Part shown: piece by piece, positions 20,902 to 30,515 of the stretch
Numbering within the stretch: position 1 is the stretch's first letter
How the letters are laid out: the number at the start of each line of letters is the position of its first letter
Assembly: GCF_000011365.1 (NCBI RefSeq)
Contig: NC_004463.1
Coordinates: forward strand, 5,566,001-5,630,000
From: Bradyrhizobium diazoefficiens USDA 110
Lineage (GTDB): Bacteria; Pseudomonadota; Alphaproteobacteria; Rhizobiales; Xanthobacteraceae
Reading direction: 5' to 3'
DNA: 64,000 bases
The notes under the pieces: model-generated
Told to the model about the DNA's origin: nothing
What the model saw: only the letters and a program-made list of their open reading frames with translations
Databases searched by the model: none
Position numbers and translations under genes: made by a program

Positions 20902-22709
20902 GTCTCGATCGCCCTCATGATCAGGTCGTCGTTCTTCTCGTTGCGCTCGCCGAACAGGGCGTCGCGCAGTCCGGTCGCAAGATTGATCTGCTCGATCGTC
21001 CTGTTGCACGCGTCGAAATGGTAGATGTGCGGGAGCATGCTGTCGCGCGCGTAGGACTTGAATTTCAGCTCGCACTTCACACCACGGAAGATGACAAAGC
21101 GCGTCGGCGGGAAGCTGCGCGGCGCGGCAATGCCAGGCTGACCGTCCACCGCCGGCGCGCGTGGACTGAGCTCCGTCCACCGCCAGGCCAGCGTGGTTCC
21201 GGTAGAAGCACCGTTGATGAAATCGTCGAGATAGCCGCCGAAATTGCCGTCATAGTTCGAGCAGAACAGAAAGCGGCGACCGTTGTCGATGATGTGCCAG
21301 TGACCGAAATGGATGCCCGGCGCATTTCCGAGCCACCCTTGCGTGAAAAACACCCGTCCGGCGAATGTCACGATACGCAGGGCCGTCCGGATGCACCACG
21401 CGCTCCACCCGTTCGGACGACGCACATCCGTAAGGCTGAACATGTGCTGGGTCTTACGGACCAGCTCCGCCTCGCATCTCTCGACCGACGGATGGATCTG
21501 CTGGGCACGCGGAACGTCGTCTTCGAGCGGATGGAAGAACTGCTCGCTCAGCTTCGTGAAGCGGCGATTGAGCCAATAGAACAGCGCACCGATGCAAAGC
21601 ACCACGGCGATCACAGCGACGGCGATCCCGATGATCTCCAATCCGGTCAGCTTTGGTATCTTTGGTTCGACGATACGCGCCATATAGTCCGGAGCGAGCG
21701 CATAGGCCAGCGGCGCGAAAGTGTAGGCTATGGCGCACGCGGCTATGGCCAGCAGCAGCGGCACGCCGATGACCCAGCCACCGACATAGGTCGACAGCGA
21801 TGAGAACGTCTCAGTCGGCCGGTCGAGCTCTTGCTGAACGCTGTTCAACCAGCGCCTCCATGACACGAATTGCGCAGGCAGCGGGACCAGGAACAGCCAC
21901 ACGAGAAATGCAATCACCGCGAACGCCAGAAAACCGTGTCCACTTATCGCCAGCAGACATTTGCTCGTCTTGCTGACAGCGTCCTCCACGGCCTGCACGA
22001 TGGGACCCGGTTCGCCGAAGAACCAATTGTAGGCGCGCGGAAGTGCCGAGACGAGCCAGAGCGCGACAAACCACAGGACGATCGCCGCTACCGGATAGGC
22101 GAGCTTCGCGCCGATGCCGGCCCCCTTCCCGCGCCAGTAGGAACGCGGTGCAGGCGTGGCCGCCCACTCGAAGCGTGGGTCTGCGTATGCCCATCGCGCC
22201 AGTGCCAGCGCGAACGCGGTGCGATCATTGCCGTATTTGGATTTCAGCGTCCGCGCCTCGGCTCGCGTGCGCTCGAGCAGGTCCTGCTCCATCTTGATCT
22301 GCCGGACCGACCGGTCGCGGGCGCCGACGAAGGCGCCATCGGCGATGCTGTGCCACTGCATCAGCTTGTCCAGCAATTGCTGCTCGTGCTGCGCCGTGGG
22401 GACCGCAACGCCGGGAGCGACCATGGCACCGAACAGCGACCACATCGCGCCGCCGGGATGGTGGATGAGGCGATACAGCAGGTCGTACGGGCGCAGGCCC
22501 TCCTCGACCGCAAGCTCGAGCATCAGCGAGGGCCTTTGCTCCGCGGCATCGGCCACCGCCGGCAGGAGCCCGATCGAAGCGAAGTGAACCACCGCGACAT
22601 CGCGCAAGAGGCTGTCCAGCGCATCCTGGAGTGATTGCGGGAGACCGCCTCCGCCGGGCCAGCCGGGCGCAACGATGCAGATCATCTGCTGCCGGACAAT
22701 CTCGAGCAT
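20898..22709 (-). CDS. Large membrane protein with two soluble HF-type modules, function unknown
   Basis: A 603-residue protein. Residues 1-200 are soluble and 203-222, 252-276, 308-333 and 356-380 are predicted membrane helices. Residues 385-603 are again soluble. The C-terminal part contains IHFGHWHIIDNGRRFLFCSN, then YDG and YLDDFI. The N-terminal part has a weaker counterpart, VVHFASIGLLP followed by LMLELAVEEG and YDLLYRLI. These look like related ferredoxin-fold modules of a type I associate with DyP neighbours, though this is inference. GGAGAAG precedes the ATG. It overlaps the DyP gene by four bases and starts 19 bases after the P450 stop. No catalytic residues are recognised. Confidence 0.75.
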   Translation of the reverse strand: MLEIVRQQMICIVAPGWPGGGGLPQSLQDALDSLLRDVAVVHFASIGLLPAVADAAEQRPSLMLELAVEEGLRPYDLLYRLIHHPGGAMWSLFGAMVAPGVAVPTAQHEQQLLDKLMQWHSIADGAFVGARDRSVRQIKMEQDLLERTRAEARTLKSKYGNDRTAFALALARWAYADPRFEWAATPAPRSYWRGKGAGIGAKLAYPVAAIVLWFVALWLVSALPRAYNWFFGEPGPIVQAVEDAVSKTSKCLLAISGHGFLAFAVIAFLVWLFLVPLPAQFVSWRRWLNSVQQELDRPTETFSSLSTYVGGWVIGVPLLLAIAACAIAYTFAPLAYALAPDYMARIVEPKIPKLTGLEIIGIAVAVIAVVLCIGALFYWLNRRFTKLSEQFFHPLEDDVPRAQQIHPSVERCEAELVRKTQHMFSLTDVRRPNGWSAWCIRTALRIVTFAGRVFFTQGWLGNAPGIHFGHWHIIDNGRRFLFCSNYDGNFGGYLDDFINGASTGTTLAWRWTELSPRAPAVDGQPGIAAPRSFPPTRFVIFRGVKCELKFKSYARDSMLPHIYHFDACNRTIEQINLATGLRDALFGERNEKNDDLIMRAIET

Positions 22710-22728
22710 GGCTGTCTTCTCCGCGTGC

Positions 22729-24015
22729 TCAGGTGATACGCATGCGCATGCACAACATCAGCGGTCCGTCATACGCAATGGCCTTGCCTTCACCGCGCGC
22801 CAGTTGCAGCCGGGGCAAGGTGAGCAAGCCGATCAGCGCGCTTGTCAGGATATCCACCGCGTAGTCCCGGGCGGGACATTGGCGGTAGCCATAGCCGAAC
22901 ATGAGATACCGCAAGGCATCTTCGCTGCCCCAATCGCGGTTCGGGCAGAAGCGACCGCTTTGGGGCACCGCGCTGGGATCGAACAGGGCAGCGATCGACA
23001 ACAGCGAGACCTTGCCGCCGCCCGGACATCCAGCGTTGCTTCGCGCGCCCGTCTCCATTTCCGTATCCCGCGGCACGTCGCGCGCCAGCAGCGGAAAAAT
23101 CGGCCGGAAGCGCATGAGCTCGAGTACATGGTTGCGCACGGCCTTGCGAAAATCGGGGTCGGTCCAGACGCGGGACTCGCCGAGAGCCCTGGCCCGCGAT
23201 CGCAGCTGTTCATAGACCTTCTGTCGTCCCAGCAGCTCTTGCATGACAAGGGCTCCCGACTGGACGGTGACCGGATGCGAGATCCAGGCAAGGCCTACCG
23301 CGTTTCGTTCAATGTCCTCGGAGGAGCTTTTGACGCCCCACGCAGCGCCGATGGGGCCGGTGACGCGATCGATGCGCGCCTGTAGCGCATCCCCACACGA
23401 TTCCGCCCGCCGCCGGAGGTCGAGTGTCGCCAGGTTGCCGGCCAGCAGCTGCCCCGCGACGTATCGGATCTCAAGCATGTACTGTCGTTGCAAGCCTTCA
23501 TCGACATCGCCTTGCGCAGCGTTGGTCGCCGACCCCGCAACCACGGCGCCTATCGCATCTCCAAACAGGGGTCTCATGGCGTGGAATACGACCCACATCA
23601 GGTAATCATCGATCAGATCGAATTCGGCCGCTCCGGGCTTGCTCAGGTCCTTGATCCGGCGCTGTGCCTCGGCATCGGAATCGGCTGGAACGTCCAGAGC
23701 CGCCAACCGCGCATGGACGAGATCCCGATCGGCCGAATAGGTCGGGCCGGGATCCATCCCGATGAGATAGTCTCCGGAGACCATGTTGGCCGCATGCGCC
23801 GTGTTGGAAAAGCTGCGCGTGCGCGTCAGCACGTCCTTGACGGCACTGGCGCGTGCCACCATGCCGAACAAGCCCCCCACCGAGGGCCAGCGCCGCAGCA
23901 GTGCGCCGAGCGCACGCAAGACGGTGATGTGGCGGTTGAGCCAGCAAAAGACACCATAGGAGAGACTGCGTGCTCCCGGCTGCAAGGCGTCGGGTTCATA
24001 AGTGGAGAGTTTCAT
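22729..24015 (-). CDS. Divergent cytochrome P450
   Basis: A 428-residue P450. The heme-binding loop is FGYGYRQCPARDYA with the thiolate ligand Cys380. The K-helix ExxR is Glu299-Arg302 in HVLELMRFRPIF. The expected I-helix acid-alcohol pair is not evident: the matching stretch reads GLAWISHPVTVQSGAL. That pair normally supports O2 activation, so the enzyme may be a peroxygenase, isomerase or dehydratase-like P450. No N-terminal membrane anchor is seen. The ATG at 24015 overlaps the cyclase stop by four bases, which fixes the start. No ferredoxin or reductase gene is nearby. Confidence 0.85.
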   Translation of the reverse strand: MKLSTYEPDALQPGARSLSYGVFCWLNRHITVLRALGALLRRWPSVGGLFGMVARASAVKDVLTRTRSFSNTAHAANMVSGDYLIGMDPGPTYSADRDLVHARLAALDVPADSDAEAQRRIKDLSKPGAAEFDLIDDYLMWVVFHAMRPLFGDAIGAVVAGSATNAAQGDVDEGLQRQYMLEIRYVAGQLLAGNLATLDLRRRAESCGDALQARIDRVTGPIGAAWGVKSSSEDIERNAVGLAWISHPVTVQSGALVMQELLGRQKVYEQLRSRARALGESRVWTDPDFRKAVRNHVLELMRFRPIFPLLARDVPRDTEMETGARSNAGCPGGGKVSLLSIAALFDPSAVPQSGRFCPNRDWGSEDALRYLMFGYGYRQCPARDYAVDILTSALIGLLTLPRLQLARGEGKAIAYDGPLMLCMRMRIT

Positions 24016-27000
24016 GCTGCATGCCCATCCTTCCGCCAATCCGCGAGGGCCGCTGCGGCCCGCCTTTGATAGTGGGGCATGCCCAGGCGTTCCGCCGCCA
24101 GGGCGACTCGCTTGAAATGCGCTTCGGCCCCGGCCTGATCGCCGGCGTGCCGCAACGTTTCAGCGAGCTCGTACAGAGCTTCGGTCTGGTGCCCGTATTC
24201 TTCAGCGGCCTGCTCGACCGCCTTGCGTCCGACCGCGATCGCATCGTCCAGCCGTCGGAGCTTGCGATAGGCGACACCGAGGCTCACACGCATGAACGTC
24301 CGGCCGTAGGGGCCGGCCGCCTCGTAGATGCGATCGGCGAACCCTCTCTCCAGCATGGGCACCGCTTCGGCAGCCTTGCCGTTGCGTGCAAGCGCGCTGC
24401 CGAGAACGCCCATGCAAACGGAAAGCATGGTCGGCACGTTGTGCGTCAGGCACTGCTGCAGGTCCACGCGCATCATGCGTTCCGCCCGGTCGAGCTCGTC
24501 GTTCTCGATCCACATCTGCGATTGGACGGTATCGACCAGCAGACGGGAGTATGGGTGGTCGATGTTCGACAAGATCTCGTAGGCCTTGGCGCAGAAGGCG
24601 CTACCGGCTTCGCTGTCCCCGAGGCGCCAGAGCGTGCTGGCGTGAAACGCATACAGGTTGATGATGGGAATGGCGGCCCATCCGGGCTGAACGTAGTGCG
24701 CCGACAGTTCCGGGCCGTATTCGGACAGCAGGACGTTGCCTTCGACGGCCGCTTCCGCGTATCGCCCGAGGGCATGCAGATGCATCAGGCGCGTCTGATG
24801 CGCCGCCATCGTCATGTGGCGACGCTGTGCAAGGCGGGCCGCTTCCAGGCCCTGCGAGGCGTAGCGCAAGCCTTGCTCGAAACGACCGCGCATCCACAGA
24901 AACACCGCTGTCTCGGTCGAAACCGCCGCCCGTGCGCGCTGATCGTTCAGTTGCACGGCAATGGCTTCAGCCCTTTCCATGTTGCTGAAGATGTCGTCGA
25001 TCTGCCCAAGGGCCATCATTGCCCCGATGGCTTCCAGACGAAGCGCAAGCTCCAGGGCTTGCGCAGTCGGGGCGCCGTCGACACGCCGTGCAGCCTGGAT
25101 CCCCTTCTCGAACAATTGGAGGGCCTCCTGATTGGCCGAATGCGAGATGGCTCGTGCCATCGACTTGATGGCGAACTTCGCCGCCTGCTCCCATTCCTCG
25201 CCTTTGAAGGAATGATGCGCCAACACCGGCGCGGCATCGGCATCCGCGGCTCCCGGCTGCGCGTGGAGCGCCAGGAAGGCCTGTCGATGCAGCGCCTTGA
25301 GCCTGCTGCGCGTAAGCACCCCGAGCACGACGTCGCGCACCAGCGCGTGGCGGAACGCGAACGCCTGCGGCTCGAGCGACAGGCTCGTCTGCTCCGGACA
25401 CGACAGGAGGCCGGACGCGACGCAAAGGGCGAGCAATTCTTCGGCGCGCGCGATGTCCACCGCCTGCATCGTGGCGATCAGGTCGCGCGTGATGGGATCG
25501 CCAAGAACGGCCGCAGCCTCGAGCGCAGACTTGGCGGCCTCGGGCAGCCTGTCGGTCCGCGCGCCGATGACCGCGGCGATCGAGCCCGGCACGCGCAGCT
25601 CTCCGAGAGGCCTCTGGAGGCGGTACGCTCCCGGCGTTCCCTCGAGCGATCCGTCATCGATGAGGGTGATGACCAGTTGCTCGAGGAAGAAGGGATTACC
25701 GTCGGCGCGGGCGACCAGCTCGTTCATGACGCCGAGCACGGATGGATCGTCCCCCAGCAGGGCACGCGCGAGCCTGAGCATCTGGCCGTCGTGCAGAGGC
25801 TCGATCATGCGCTCTACGAACCACGGCGCCTGCCGCCACTGGTGCTCGAAATCGGGCCGATAGCTGACGCAGACCAGAACCGGCAACTCCTGAAGCTTCG
25901 GAAGCAAGGCCTCGAACAACCTCCGGCTCTCGCGATCGGCCAGGAAAACGTCCTCGAGCACCAGCACGAACGGGCCAGACCGCGCGCGCCTGCGCACCAG
26001 CCACAGCAGTGCTTCGCCAATGCGGCGCCGTCGTTGTACCGGGTTCAGCGCCAGCCAGGCCTGATCGGGCGCCGCCAGCCCCAACAGGTCGCTGGCCGCC
26101 GCGAGATGTTCGGCGCCCTCGGCTGGCCATCCCTCGATCAAGGCCTGCCTGGCGGACTGCCGTACGTCCGTCACGTTCATTTGCACCAGCCCAACCAGGC
26201 TCGCGATCAGGTCCGCGGCGGCGCTGTAGGCGCGCGTGCTCGCATAGCCTCTCGCCTGCGAAACGCAGACGTCCATGCCCTCGCTTGCGAGGGCGGCCGT
26301 CCAGTCGGCAACCAAGCGGGACTTTCCGATCCCGGCATCGCCGCACAGCCCGATCGTTCGCATTCCACCCTTTCGAACGACCTCAAGGTCCCCTGCCAGG
26401 ATCCGTAAGGAATCTTCGCGTCCGACCAGAGGCGCCCAGCGTTGCTTGCGCGTCAGCGGCGCCGCTGCCGAACTTTCGGTCTCGACCACGACCTCGTGGA
26501 GTTCGATCGGCTCGTCCAATCCCCGTATTTGCCGGGTCCCTACCGACCGCGTCTCGATCTGCTGGGCGACAAGCCGCTGCGTCGCGGCACTGACCAGAAT
26601 GCCGCCGGGCGGTGCCATCTTTTCGAGCCGGGACGCAAGGTGAATCGTCTTGCCATCTGCTCCGTAGTGCGACCAATCGTATTGTCCGACAACCCCGACC
26701 AGCACCTCTCCCGAATTGATGCCGATGCGCAGCGTCGGACTTGCAACGCCTTGCACGTCATGGCCGGGAACGGTTGCTCTCTGCATCTTGAGGGCGGCAA
26801 GGCACGCACGTAAGGCGTGATCCTCCTGCGCCAGGGGCGCACCGAACAAGGCGACGAGCCCATCGCCGAGCAACTGGCTGACCGTGCCGCCATAGGTCTC
26901 GACCGCCTCGGCCAGTTGGTTCAGCGCCTTGCCGAGGTAGTTACGGGCTTCTTCGGGGTCGGAATGCTGCAGCAATGCGGTCGAGTCGCAGACATCGGCG

Positions 27001-27206
27001 AAAAGCACGCTGACGTGCTTATTCTCGGTCAGCATCTTTGATCGTAACGGCGGATGATCACGCAGCTGGACGACCTGTGCGCCCCGATCCTGGGTACCGG
27101 GCTCCACCACGCGACGCTTGAGATCCGCGCCGCATTGCGAGCAGAACCGATCTTCGCGGGCAACACGCGTTGAACACGTGGGACACCTGGTCACGGCAGC
27201 CCCCAT
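24012..27206 (-). CDS. Zinc-ribbon / class III nucleotidyl cyclase / ATPase / TPR regulatory protein
   Basis: A 1064-residue multidomain protein. Residues 8-25 form a zinc ribbon (Cys8, Cys11, Cys22, Cys25). A class III cyclase domain covers about 62-240, with metal Asp71 (LFADVCDST) and Asp115 (LLGDGLVALFG). At the catalytic Asn position it has His189 (KTIHLASRLE), while Arg193 is kept. An AAA/STAND-type ATPase begins near 255, with Walker A GDAGIGKS ending at 296 and a DEDVFL-like Walker B stretch (LVLEDVFLAD). The C-terminal half is TPR-like helices. No DNA-binding domain is seen. It is the first gene of the unit with P450, membrane protein and DyP. Confidence 0.88.
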   Translation of the reverse strand: MGAAVTRCPTCSTRVAREDRFCSQCGADLKRRVVEPGTQDRGAQVVQLRDHPPLRSKMLTENKHVSVLFADVCDSTALLQHSDPEEARNYLGKALNQLAEAVETYGGTVSQLLGDGLVALFGAPLAQEDHALRACLAALKMQRATVPGHDVQGVASPTLRIGINSGEVLVGVVGQYDWSHYGADGKTIHLASRLEKMAPPGGILVSAATQRLVAQQIETRSVGTRQIRGLDEPIELHEVVVETESSAAAPLTRKQRWAPLVGREDSLRILAGDLEVVRKGGMRTIGLCGDAGIGKSRLVADWTAALASEGMDVCVSQARGYASTRAYSAAADLIASLVGLVQMNVTDVRQSARQALIEGWPAEGAEHLAAASDLLGLAAPDQAWLALNPVQRRRRIGEALLWLVRRRARSGPFVLVLEDVFLADRESRRLFEALLPKLQELPVLVCVSYRPDFEHQWRQAPWFVERMIEPLHDGQMLRLARALLGDDPSVLGVMNELVARADGNPFFLEQLVITLIDDGSLEGTPGAYRLQRPLGELRVPGSIAAVIGARTDRLPEAAKSALEAAAVLGDPITRDLIATMQAVDIARAEELLALCVASGLLSCPEQTSLSLEPQAFAFRHALVRDVVLGVLTRSRLKALHRQAFLALHAQPGAADADAAPVLAHHSFKGEEWEQAAKFAIKSMARAISHSANQEALQLFEKGIQAARRVDGAPTAQALELALRLEAIGAMMALGQIDDIFSNMERAEAIAVQLNDQRARAAVSTETAVFLWMRGRFEQGLRYASQGLEAARLAQRRHMTMAAHQTRLMHLHALGRYAEAAVEGNVLLSEYGPELSAHYVQPGWAAIPIINLYAFHASTLWRLGDSEAGSAFCAKAYEILSNIDHPYSRLLVDTVQSQMWIENDELDRAERMMRVDLQQCLTHNVPTMLSVCMGVLGSALARNGKAAEAVPMLERGFADRIYEAAGPYGRTFMRVSLGVAYRKLRRLDDAIAVGRKAVEQAAEEYGHQTEALYELAETLRHAGDQAGAEAHFKRVALAAERLGMPHYQRRAAAALADWRKDGHAA

Positions 27207-27663
27207 TCATCAATGAATTTACCGAAACAACCGATGCTTCCTGGCCTGATCATCGTCCCCTCCCGGACGTGAACCCGCGCAGCGAAAAAACAAGCCGTCA
27301 ATCAAAGCAATGAATCTAACCAACCATTCGCGTGCCGACCGGGCTCGCGCAGAACCGATAGATGTATCCGGAGAAAATGCGGTCGGCGCACTTTATCCGG
27401 CGCGGGCCGCCGATCATCCCGCGGGGAGTAAAATCAATCCTGAAACAAACAACATGACACTACGCCCTACAACACTCGTCCTAGTAGCAATTGGTGGGCA
27501 GTATACGCGCCCCGCATAAATTGAAAAGTGAGGCAGTTCACAAAATCGAGGTTCAGGCGTGTGCCCATCCGCCCTTTCGTGCTCTTGGGAAAATCAGGCC
27601 GCTAGCCCAAAATGCCACCGGGCGCGGCTGTTGTGGCCAGGCGGAGCAAGCGGCCGCCTCGGC
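27207..27663. other. Intergenic region upstream of the cyclase-P450-DyP unit
   Basis: About 457 bases without a supported gene. The part from 27300 to 27540 is clearly more AT-rich than its surroundings. It should hold the promoter of the four-gene unit, read leftward, and the 3' end of mntH. No clear terminator, inverted repeat or ORF is seen. Confidence 0.55.
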
Positions 27664-29016
27664 TCACCCCAACAGCGTATCCGCCAGCAGCTTCAGATTC
27701 AAAACCACGATGACGCCCGCGACGATCCACGCGATCGCAGCGACGTACGGGGAAATCGCGAACTTGCCCATCTTGCGGCGATCGGAGACGAAGCGGACCA
27801 GCGGGATGACGGCGAAGGGCAGCTGCATCGACAGCACGACCTGACTGAACACCAAGAGATCGGCCGTGCCGCGCTCGCCGTAGATCGCCGTGACGATGAT
27901 CACCGGAATGATCGCGATGCCGCGCGTGAGCAGGCGGCGCGCCCAGCTTGGCAGGCGCAGATCGAGAAAACCCTCCATCACGATCTGGCCTGCAAGCGTC
28001 GCGGTCACCGTCGAGTTGAGGCCCGAGGCCAGCAGCGCGATGGCAAACAGCGTCGAGGCGATACCGAGGCCGAGCAGCGGTGACAAGAGCTCGAAAGCCT
28101 GGCCGATCTCGGCGACGTCGGAATGGCCGCTCTTGTGGAAGGTTGCCGCGGCGACCACGAGGATCGCGGCGTTGATGAACAGCGCCAGCATCAGGGCGAT
28201 GGTCGAGTCCGTCGTCGCCCATTTGATCGCCTCGCGCCGGCCTGTCTCGTTGCGCTCATAGGCGCGCGTCTGCACGATCGAGGAGTGCAGATAGAGATTA
28301 TGCGGCATCACGGTGGCACCGATGATACCGATCGCGATGTAGAGCATCTCCGGATTGGTGAAGATCTCGCTCTTCGGCATGAAGCCATGCAGGACCTCCG
28401 CGACCGGCGGCGCCGCGGCCACGATCTGGACCGCGAAGCAAACCGCGATCACCGCGAGCAGCGCGATGACGAAGGCTTCCAGGAAACGGAAGCCGCGGTT
28501 CATCAATAGCAGCAGCAGGAAGGCATCGAGCGCGGCGATCAGCGCGCCGCCGATCAGGGGGATGCCGAACAGGAGCTTGAGCGCGATCGCCGTGCCGATG
28601 ACCTCGGCGAGATCGCAGGCGATGATCGCCGCCTCGCAGGCGAGCCAGAGCAGGAAGTTCACCGCCGGCGAATAGGTCGCGCGGCAGGCCTGCGCGAGGT
28701 CGCGGTCCGTGACGATGCCGAGCCGCGCCGCCAGCGACTGGAGCAGGATCGCCATCAGGTTGGAGAGCAGGATGACCGAGAGCAGCGTGTAGCCGAACTT
28801 CGATCCGCCGGCGAGGTCGGTCGCCCAGTTGCCGGGATCCATGTAGCCGACCGAGACGAGATAGCCCGGACCGACGAAGGCGAGCAGCCGCCGCCACCAC
28901 ACCCCCGCCGTGGGGAGGGCGACGGAGGCATTCACCTCGGCCAGGCTTTTTGTGGTCGGCACGTCGGTGCGCCAGCCGGCGGCGTCGGTGGTTAAATCGG
29001 GCGATCGGGCATCCAT
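27664..29016 (-). CDS. mntH: Divalent metal (Mn2+/H+) symporter, Nramp family
   Basis: A 450-residue inner-membrane importer, mainly for Mn2+. The start is the ATG at 29016 ([14 protein letters not shown]); the longer open frame includes upstream regulatory DNA. The Nramp metal-binding motifs are DPGN at 60-63 and MPH at 237-239 ([13 protein letters not shown]). About eleven membrane helices are present. In Bradyrhizobium MntH is the main Mn2+ importer and is controlled by Mn through a Fur-family protein (Mur). A candidate operator lies just upstream. Confidence 0.95.
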   Translation of the reverse strand: MDARSPDLTTDAAGWRTDVPTTKSLAEVNASVALPTAGVWWRRLLAFVGPGYLVSVGYMDPGNWATDLAGGSKFGYTLLSVILLSNLMAILLQSLAARLGIVTDRDLAQACRATYSPAVNFLLWLACEAAIIACDLAEVIGTAIALKLLFGIPLIGGALIAALDAFLLLLLMNRGFRFLEAFVIALLAVIAVCFAVQIVAAAPPVAEVLHGFMPKSEIFTNPEMLYIAIGIIGATVMPHNLYLHSSIVQTRAYERNETGRREAIKWATTDSTIALMLALFINAAILVVAAATFHKSGHSDVAEIGQAFELLSPLLGLGIASTLFAIALLASGLNSTVTATLAGQIVMEGFLDLRLPSWARRLLTRGIAIIPVIIVTAIYGERGTADLLVFSQVVLSMQLPFAVIPLVRFVSDRRKMGKFAISPYVAAIAWIVAGVIVVLNLKLLADTLLG

Positions 29017-29044
29017 GTGGTCAGAATACCGAAGTCGAAGCTTA

Positions 29045-29061
29045 TTGCAACTCATTTGCAA
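29045..29061 (-). promoter_or_regulatory. Candidate Mur/Fur-type operator upstream of mntH
   Basis: Two copies of the self-complementary hexamer TTGCAA (29045-29050 and 29056-29061) are separated by five bases. The site is 29 bases before the mntH start. A dyad of this form resembles manganese-responsive sites described for alphaproteobacterial Mur. The match is by eye only. Confidence 0.45.
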
Positions 29062-29186
29062 CTGCATCTGGCCGCATCGGTTCCCGGCACGGACCTGTTT
29101 TGCCCCGGGCCTGTCGGGAAGCGGGTGGGTTTGGCCGGTCTCGGGGGCGGATACTGGCGCCAATCCGACTCTGCAGGAAATGAGCC

Positions 29187-30431
29187 ATGTCAAATCCGCC
29201 TCGCCTCCCCGACACCTTCAACCGCCTCGCCTGGTCCAATCTCGCGGCGCAATCGGCCGAGCAGATCGCGCTGGCCGCAGCCCCCATCGTCGCCGTGCTG
29301 ACGCTCGGGGTCGCTGAAGGCCAGACCGGCCTATTGCAGACGGCGCTGACACTTCCGTTCGTGCTCTTCGCCATCCCGGCCGGCCTGCTCGCCGACCGCA
29401 TCTCCCGCCGCGCTCTGATGGCGGGCGCCGAGGCGCTGCGGGCCGCAGCCCTCGCGGCGATCGTGCTGCTGCTTGCGCTCGGCGCCCTCAATCTGCCGCT
29501 GCTGGCCCTGCTCGGCTTCGCTGCCGTGTGCGGCACCGTCGTCTACAGCGTGGCCGCACCGGCCCTGGTGCCCTCGCTGGTGAGTTCGGACCTGTTGCCA
29601 GCCGCCAATGCCCGGATCGAGCTCGCGCGCACCATCGCCTTTGCCAGCGGGCCTGCGCTTGGTGGCGCGCTGGTCGGCTGGTGGGGCGCGAGCCTGGCTT
29701 TCGGCTTTGCCGCGGCGCTCTCGGCCATTGCCGTGGTGCTGCTCTCCGGCATCTACGAGCCCGCCCGCACGCCGGCGCCGCGGCGCCATCCGTTCCAGGA
29801 CATCCGCGAAGGCGCAGCCTTCGTGTTTCACCATCCGCTGCTACGGCCGGTCTTCATCACCCAGTTCATCTTCAACACCGGCTGGTTCTTGCAGATCGCC
29901 GTGTTCGTGCCTTATGCCGTGCGCCATCTCGGGCTGACCGCCGCCGGCGTCGGCACGGTGCTGACGATGTACGGCGTCGGCATGGTGATCGGCGCGCTGC
30001 TCGCGACGCGCGTGATGCAGCGCGTCGCCTTCGGCACGGTTGTCGGCCTCGGCCCGGTCACCGGCTTCGCCGCCTCCTTGGTGATGGCGCTGACGGTGCT
30101 GGTCCCCTCGCCCTGGCTTGCGGCCTTGAGTTTCTTCCTGCTCGGCGTCGGGCCGATCCTGTGGGTGATCTCGACCACCACTCTGCGCCAGTCCGTGACG
30201 CCGCCGCGCCTGCTCGGCCGCGTCTCCGCCATCAACATCATGAGCTACGGCGCCCGCCCGCTCGGCTCGGCGTTGGGGGCAATCGTCGGCGGGCTCTGGA
30301 GCGCGGAGGCGTGCCTTTATCTCGCGGCGGCGGTGTTCGGCATGCAGGCGCTCGTGATCCTGCTGTCACCGGCCGCGTCACTCGACCGGCAGCCGGACAT
30401 GGTGGGGGACGAAGTGGCGGTGAGGTGTTAG
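29187..30431 (+). CDS. MFS transporter (EntS/MFS_3 type)
   Basis: A 414-residue member of the major facilitator superfamily with about 12 membrane helices. The early cytoplasmic loop is [14 protein letters not shown], a good match to the MFS motif between helices two and three. The resemblance is to MFS_3 proteins such as the siderophore exporter EntS, but the substrate cannot be read. The ATG follows AGGAAA and is divergent from mntH. The Asp-Arg charged loop and [17 protein letters not shown] region are typical. A short hairpin lies between it and the convergent cyclase gene. Confidence 0.85.
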   Translation: MSNPPRLPDTFNRLAWSNLAAQSAEQIALAAAPIVAVLTLGVAEGQTGLLQTALTLPFVLFAIPAGLLADRISRRALMAGAEALRAAALAAIVLLLALGALNLPLLALLGFAAVCGTVVYSVAAPALVPSLVSSDLLPAANARIELARTIAFASGPALGGALVGWWGASLAFGFAAALSAIAVVLLSGIYEPARTPAPRRHPFQDIREGAAFVFHHPLLRPVFITQFIFNTGWFLQIAVFVPYAVRHLGLTAAGVGTVLTMYGVGMVIGALLATRVMQRVAFGTVVGLGPVTGFAASLVMALTVLVPSPWLAALSFFLLGVGPILWVISTTTLRQSVTPPRLLGRVSAINIMSYGARPLGSALGAIVGGLWSAEACLYLAAAVFGMQALVILLSPAASLDRQPDMVGDEVAVRC

Positions 30432-30469
30432 CTGCGTCGCGATTGCGGAAAGTGGCGCAGCATCCTCCT

Positions 30470-30497
30470 CGTCGTCCTGGCTTTCGCCAGGACGACG
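30470..30497. repeat. Minimal hairpin repeat, family C copy 2
   Basis: A perfect 11-bp stem (30470-30480 with 30487-30497) with a 6-base loop. It shares the cctggctttcgccagg core with one end of the element at 17703-17839. It sits between two convergent genes and may help end both transcripts. Confidence 0.7.
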
Positions 30498-30515
30498 TAG
30501 GCGAGGGAGTGATGC

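Noticed and set aside
23970..26408. 812-codon plus-strand frame opposite the cyclase/ATPase gene
   Set aside because: Antisense shadow; the minus-strand protein has recognisable domains throughout.
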